Shown here piece by piece: positions 22,579 to 23,580 of a stretch of DNA of 23,580 nucleotides; position 1 is the stretch's first letter, and each line of letters opens with the position of its first letter. Under the pieces are notes generated by a model. The model was not told the origin of the DNA. It made no database searches and was given only the letters and a program-made list of their open reading frames with translations. Origin of the DNA: CAZART01 sp964487555 (GTDB taxonomy: Bacteria > Bacteroidota > Rhodothermia > Rhodothermales > VXPQ01); the NCBI GenBank assembly GCA_964487555.1, contig CAZART010000083.1, forward strand, positions 1 to 23,580, in the 5' to 3' direction. A program made the position numbers and the translations under genes.

Positions 22579-23571
22579 ATGAGCGACGTTGCCGTAGATC
22601 TCGAGCGCGATCTGGGCTCCGGACGCGTCCGCAGAGACGTCGAATTAGGACCATTCACGACCTTTCAGATCGGCGGGCCGGCGGATCTCTTCTATGAACC
22701 GCACACTGCGGACGAGCTCGCGCGAGCGATTCGGCTGGCGCGGGAACGCATGATTCCCTATTTCCTCCTCGGCCGCGGCGCCAACATTCTCATCGGAGAT
22801 AGGGGATTTCGGGGTCTCGTCATCCGGAGCGCGGCCAGACATATGGAGGTCGACGCGGCCCGGCGCCAGCTCTGGGTGGAGAGCGGCGCCATCATGTATC
22901 CCGACGTGATCCATACGGCCGTAAATTGCGGGCTCTCCGGTCTCGAGCATTATGTGGGCATTCCCTCTACCGTTGGCGGCGCGCTGTGGCAAAACCTTCA
23001 CTTTCTTTCTCCTCCTCCTGAGCGGGAGCGTACCATGTTCATCGAGGAGGTCGTCTACAAGGCCGACATTCTCTCGGAAGAAAATGAGCGAAAGACCGTC
23101 GGCCTCGAATATTTCAATTTCGGATATGATTATTCGATCTTGCACGACCGAGACGACATCGTGCTGTCGGTGACCTTTCAGCTGGAGCCCGGGGACATCG
23201 GCCGCATGGAGGAAATCATGGAAGCCAACCTTCGGTGGCGCCGCGAGCGGCATCCTCCGCTCGATTTGGAGCCGAGCGCCGGATCGATCTTCCAAAAAAT
23301 TGAGGGAGTCGGTGCGGGACGCCTGATCGACCAGTGCGGATTGAAGGGTACGCGTATTGGTGGCGCCGAGATCACGCACCGCCACGCCAACATCATGATA
23401 AACCGGGGGGAGGCGAGAGCGGCGGACGTGCGGGCGCTTATTGCATACGTTCAGGAGGTCGTCGAACGCGAAACGGGATACCGGCTGCGGACCGAGATCT
23501 CCTTCATCGGTGAATTTGATCCGCCGACATCGTCTACGCCGGTTCGGGTACCGGAGGAGCGGGCGGCATGA
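22579..23571 (+). CDS. murB: UDP-N-acetylenolpyruvoylglucosamine reductase (MurB), variant form
   Basis: An FAD enzyme that reduces UDP-GlcNAc-enolpyruvate to UDP-MurNAc with NADPH, the second committed step of peptidoglycan synthesis. The 330-aa protein has the FAD-binding blocks TTFQIGGPADLFYEP and LLGRGANILIGD, the glycine-rich loop GIPSTVGGALWQN (127-139), the proton-donor Ser236 in PSAGSIFQK, GLKGTRIGGAEI, and Glu306 in RTEISFIG. Two departures stand out: the loop continues as NLHFLSPPPERERTMFIEEV instead of the usual N-A-G-A-Y-type sequence, and the usual YR-x-S substrate-binding motif reads YDYS (Asp184 in place of Arg). The absence of the extra YR-containing insertion of E. coli MurB suggests a type II-like length. 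The stop TGA overlaps the ATG of the next gene. No SD is evident. Confidence 0.92.
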   Translation: MSDVAVDLERDLGSGRVRRDVELGPFTTFQIGGPADLFYEPHTADELARAIRLARERMIPYFLLGRGANILIGDRGFRGLVIRSAARHMEVDAARRQLWVESGAIMYPDVIHTAVNCGLSGLEHYVGIPSTVGGALWQNLHFLSPPPERERTMFIEEVVYKADILSEENERKTVGLEYFNFGYDYSILHDRDDIVLSVTFQLEPGDIGRMEEIMEANLRWRRERHPPLDLEPSAGSIFQKIEGVGAGRLIDQCGLKGTRIGGAEITHRHANIMINRGEARAADVRALIAYVQEVVERETGYRLRTEISFIGEFDPPTSSTPVRVPEERAA

Positions 23572-23580
23572 ACTGGTTTG
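23568..23580 (+). CDS. Start of next gene, cut by window edge
   Basis: An ATG at 23568 overlaps the murB stop as ATGA and opens with M-N-W-F before the window ends. The position and overlap pattern, used repeatedly in this window, support a translationally coupled gene. In many bacteria a division or cell-wall gene such as ftsQ follows murB, but four codons are too few to name it. Confidence 0.5.

Overview
The window looks like chromosome of a Rhodothermota/Bacteroidota-type bacterium (Rhodothermus/Salinibacter-like order). The grounds are: two TonB-dependent receptors that open with a carboxypeptidase-D-like regulatory domain, exported proteins with a type IX secretion (T9SS)-like C-terminal domain, a DUF4249-like lipoprotein directly after a receptor, fairly GC-rich coding sequence, and mostly weak Shine-Dalgarno (SD) sites. 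This placement rests on gene content only. I see no rRNA, tRNA, IS element, phage gene or CRISPR array.

Left part (1-7552), minus strand: a 1105-aa TonB-dependent receptor (3631-6948) is followed 91 bp later by a 1146-aa exported protein (99-3539) with a T9SS-like tail; the two read as a receptor/surface-cargo pair. A 604-bp gene-free stretch (6949-7552) lies upstream of the receptor and holds a terminator-like 12-bp inverted repeat.

Middle part (7553-10850), minus strand: sucD (succinyl-CoA synthetase alpha), engB (ribosome-assembly GTPase) and serA (phosphoglycerate dehydrogenase) are joined by GTGA and ATGA stop/start overlaps and probably share one transcript.

10851-14050, plus strand: two adjacent paralogues encode secreted seven-repeat FG-GAP/VCBS proteins. 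The first keeps an FN3-like domain and a sorting-type C-terminus; the second stops straight after its repeats.

14117-19476, minus strand: tatA, a low-complexity 18-bp repeat tract, gatA, a 756-aa TonB-dependent receptor and a DUF4249-like lipoprotein. The last two form a receptor/lipoprotein couple.

19633-23580: an adenosine deaminase gene overlaps aroA on the plus strand. A small MGMT/ATL-family gene lies convergent to aroA on the minus strand, and murB follows on the plus strand. The murB stop overlaps the start of a further gene (ATGA) that is cut by the window edge.

Most of the window is core metabolism and cell-envelope biology. I found no clear new defence or mobile system. The items most worth a second look are the murB variant that lacks the canonical substrate-binding Arg, the Cys-bearing ATL-like protein, the asymmetric FG-GAP pair, the long untranslated stretch behind serA, and two low-complexity intergenic tracts that run into the serA and gatA starts.
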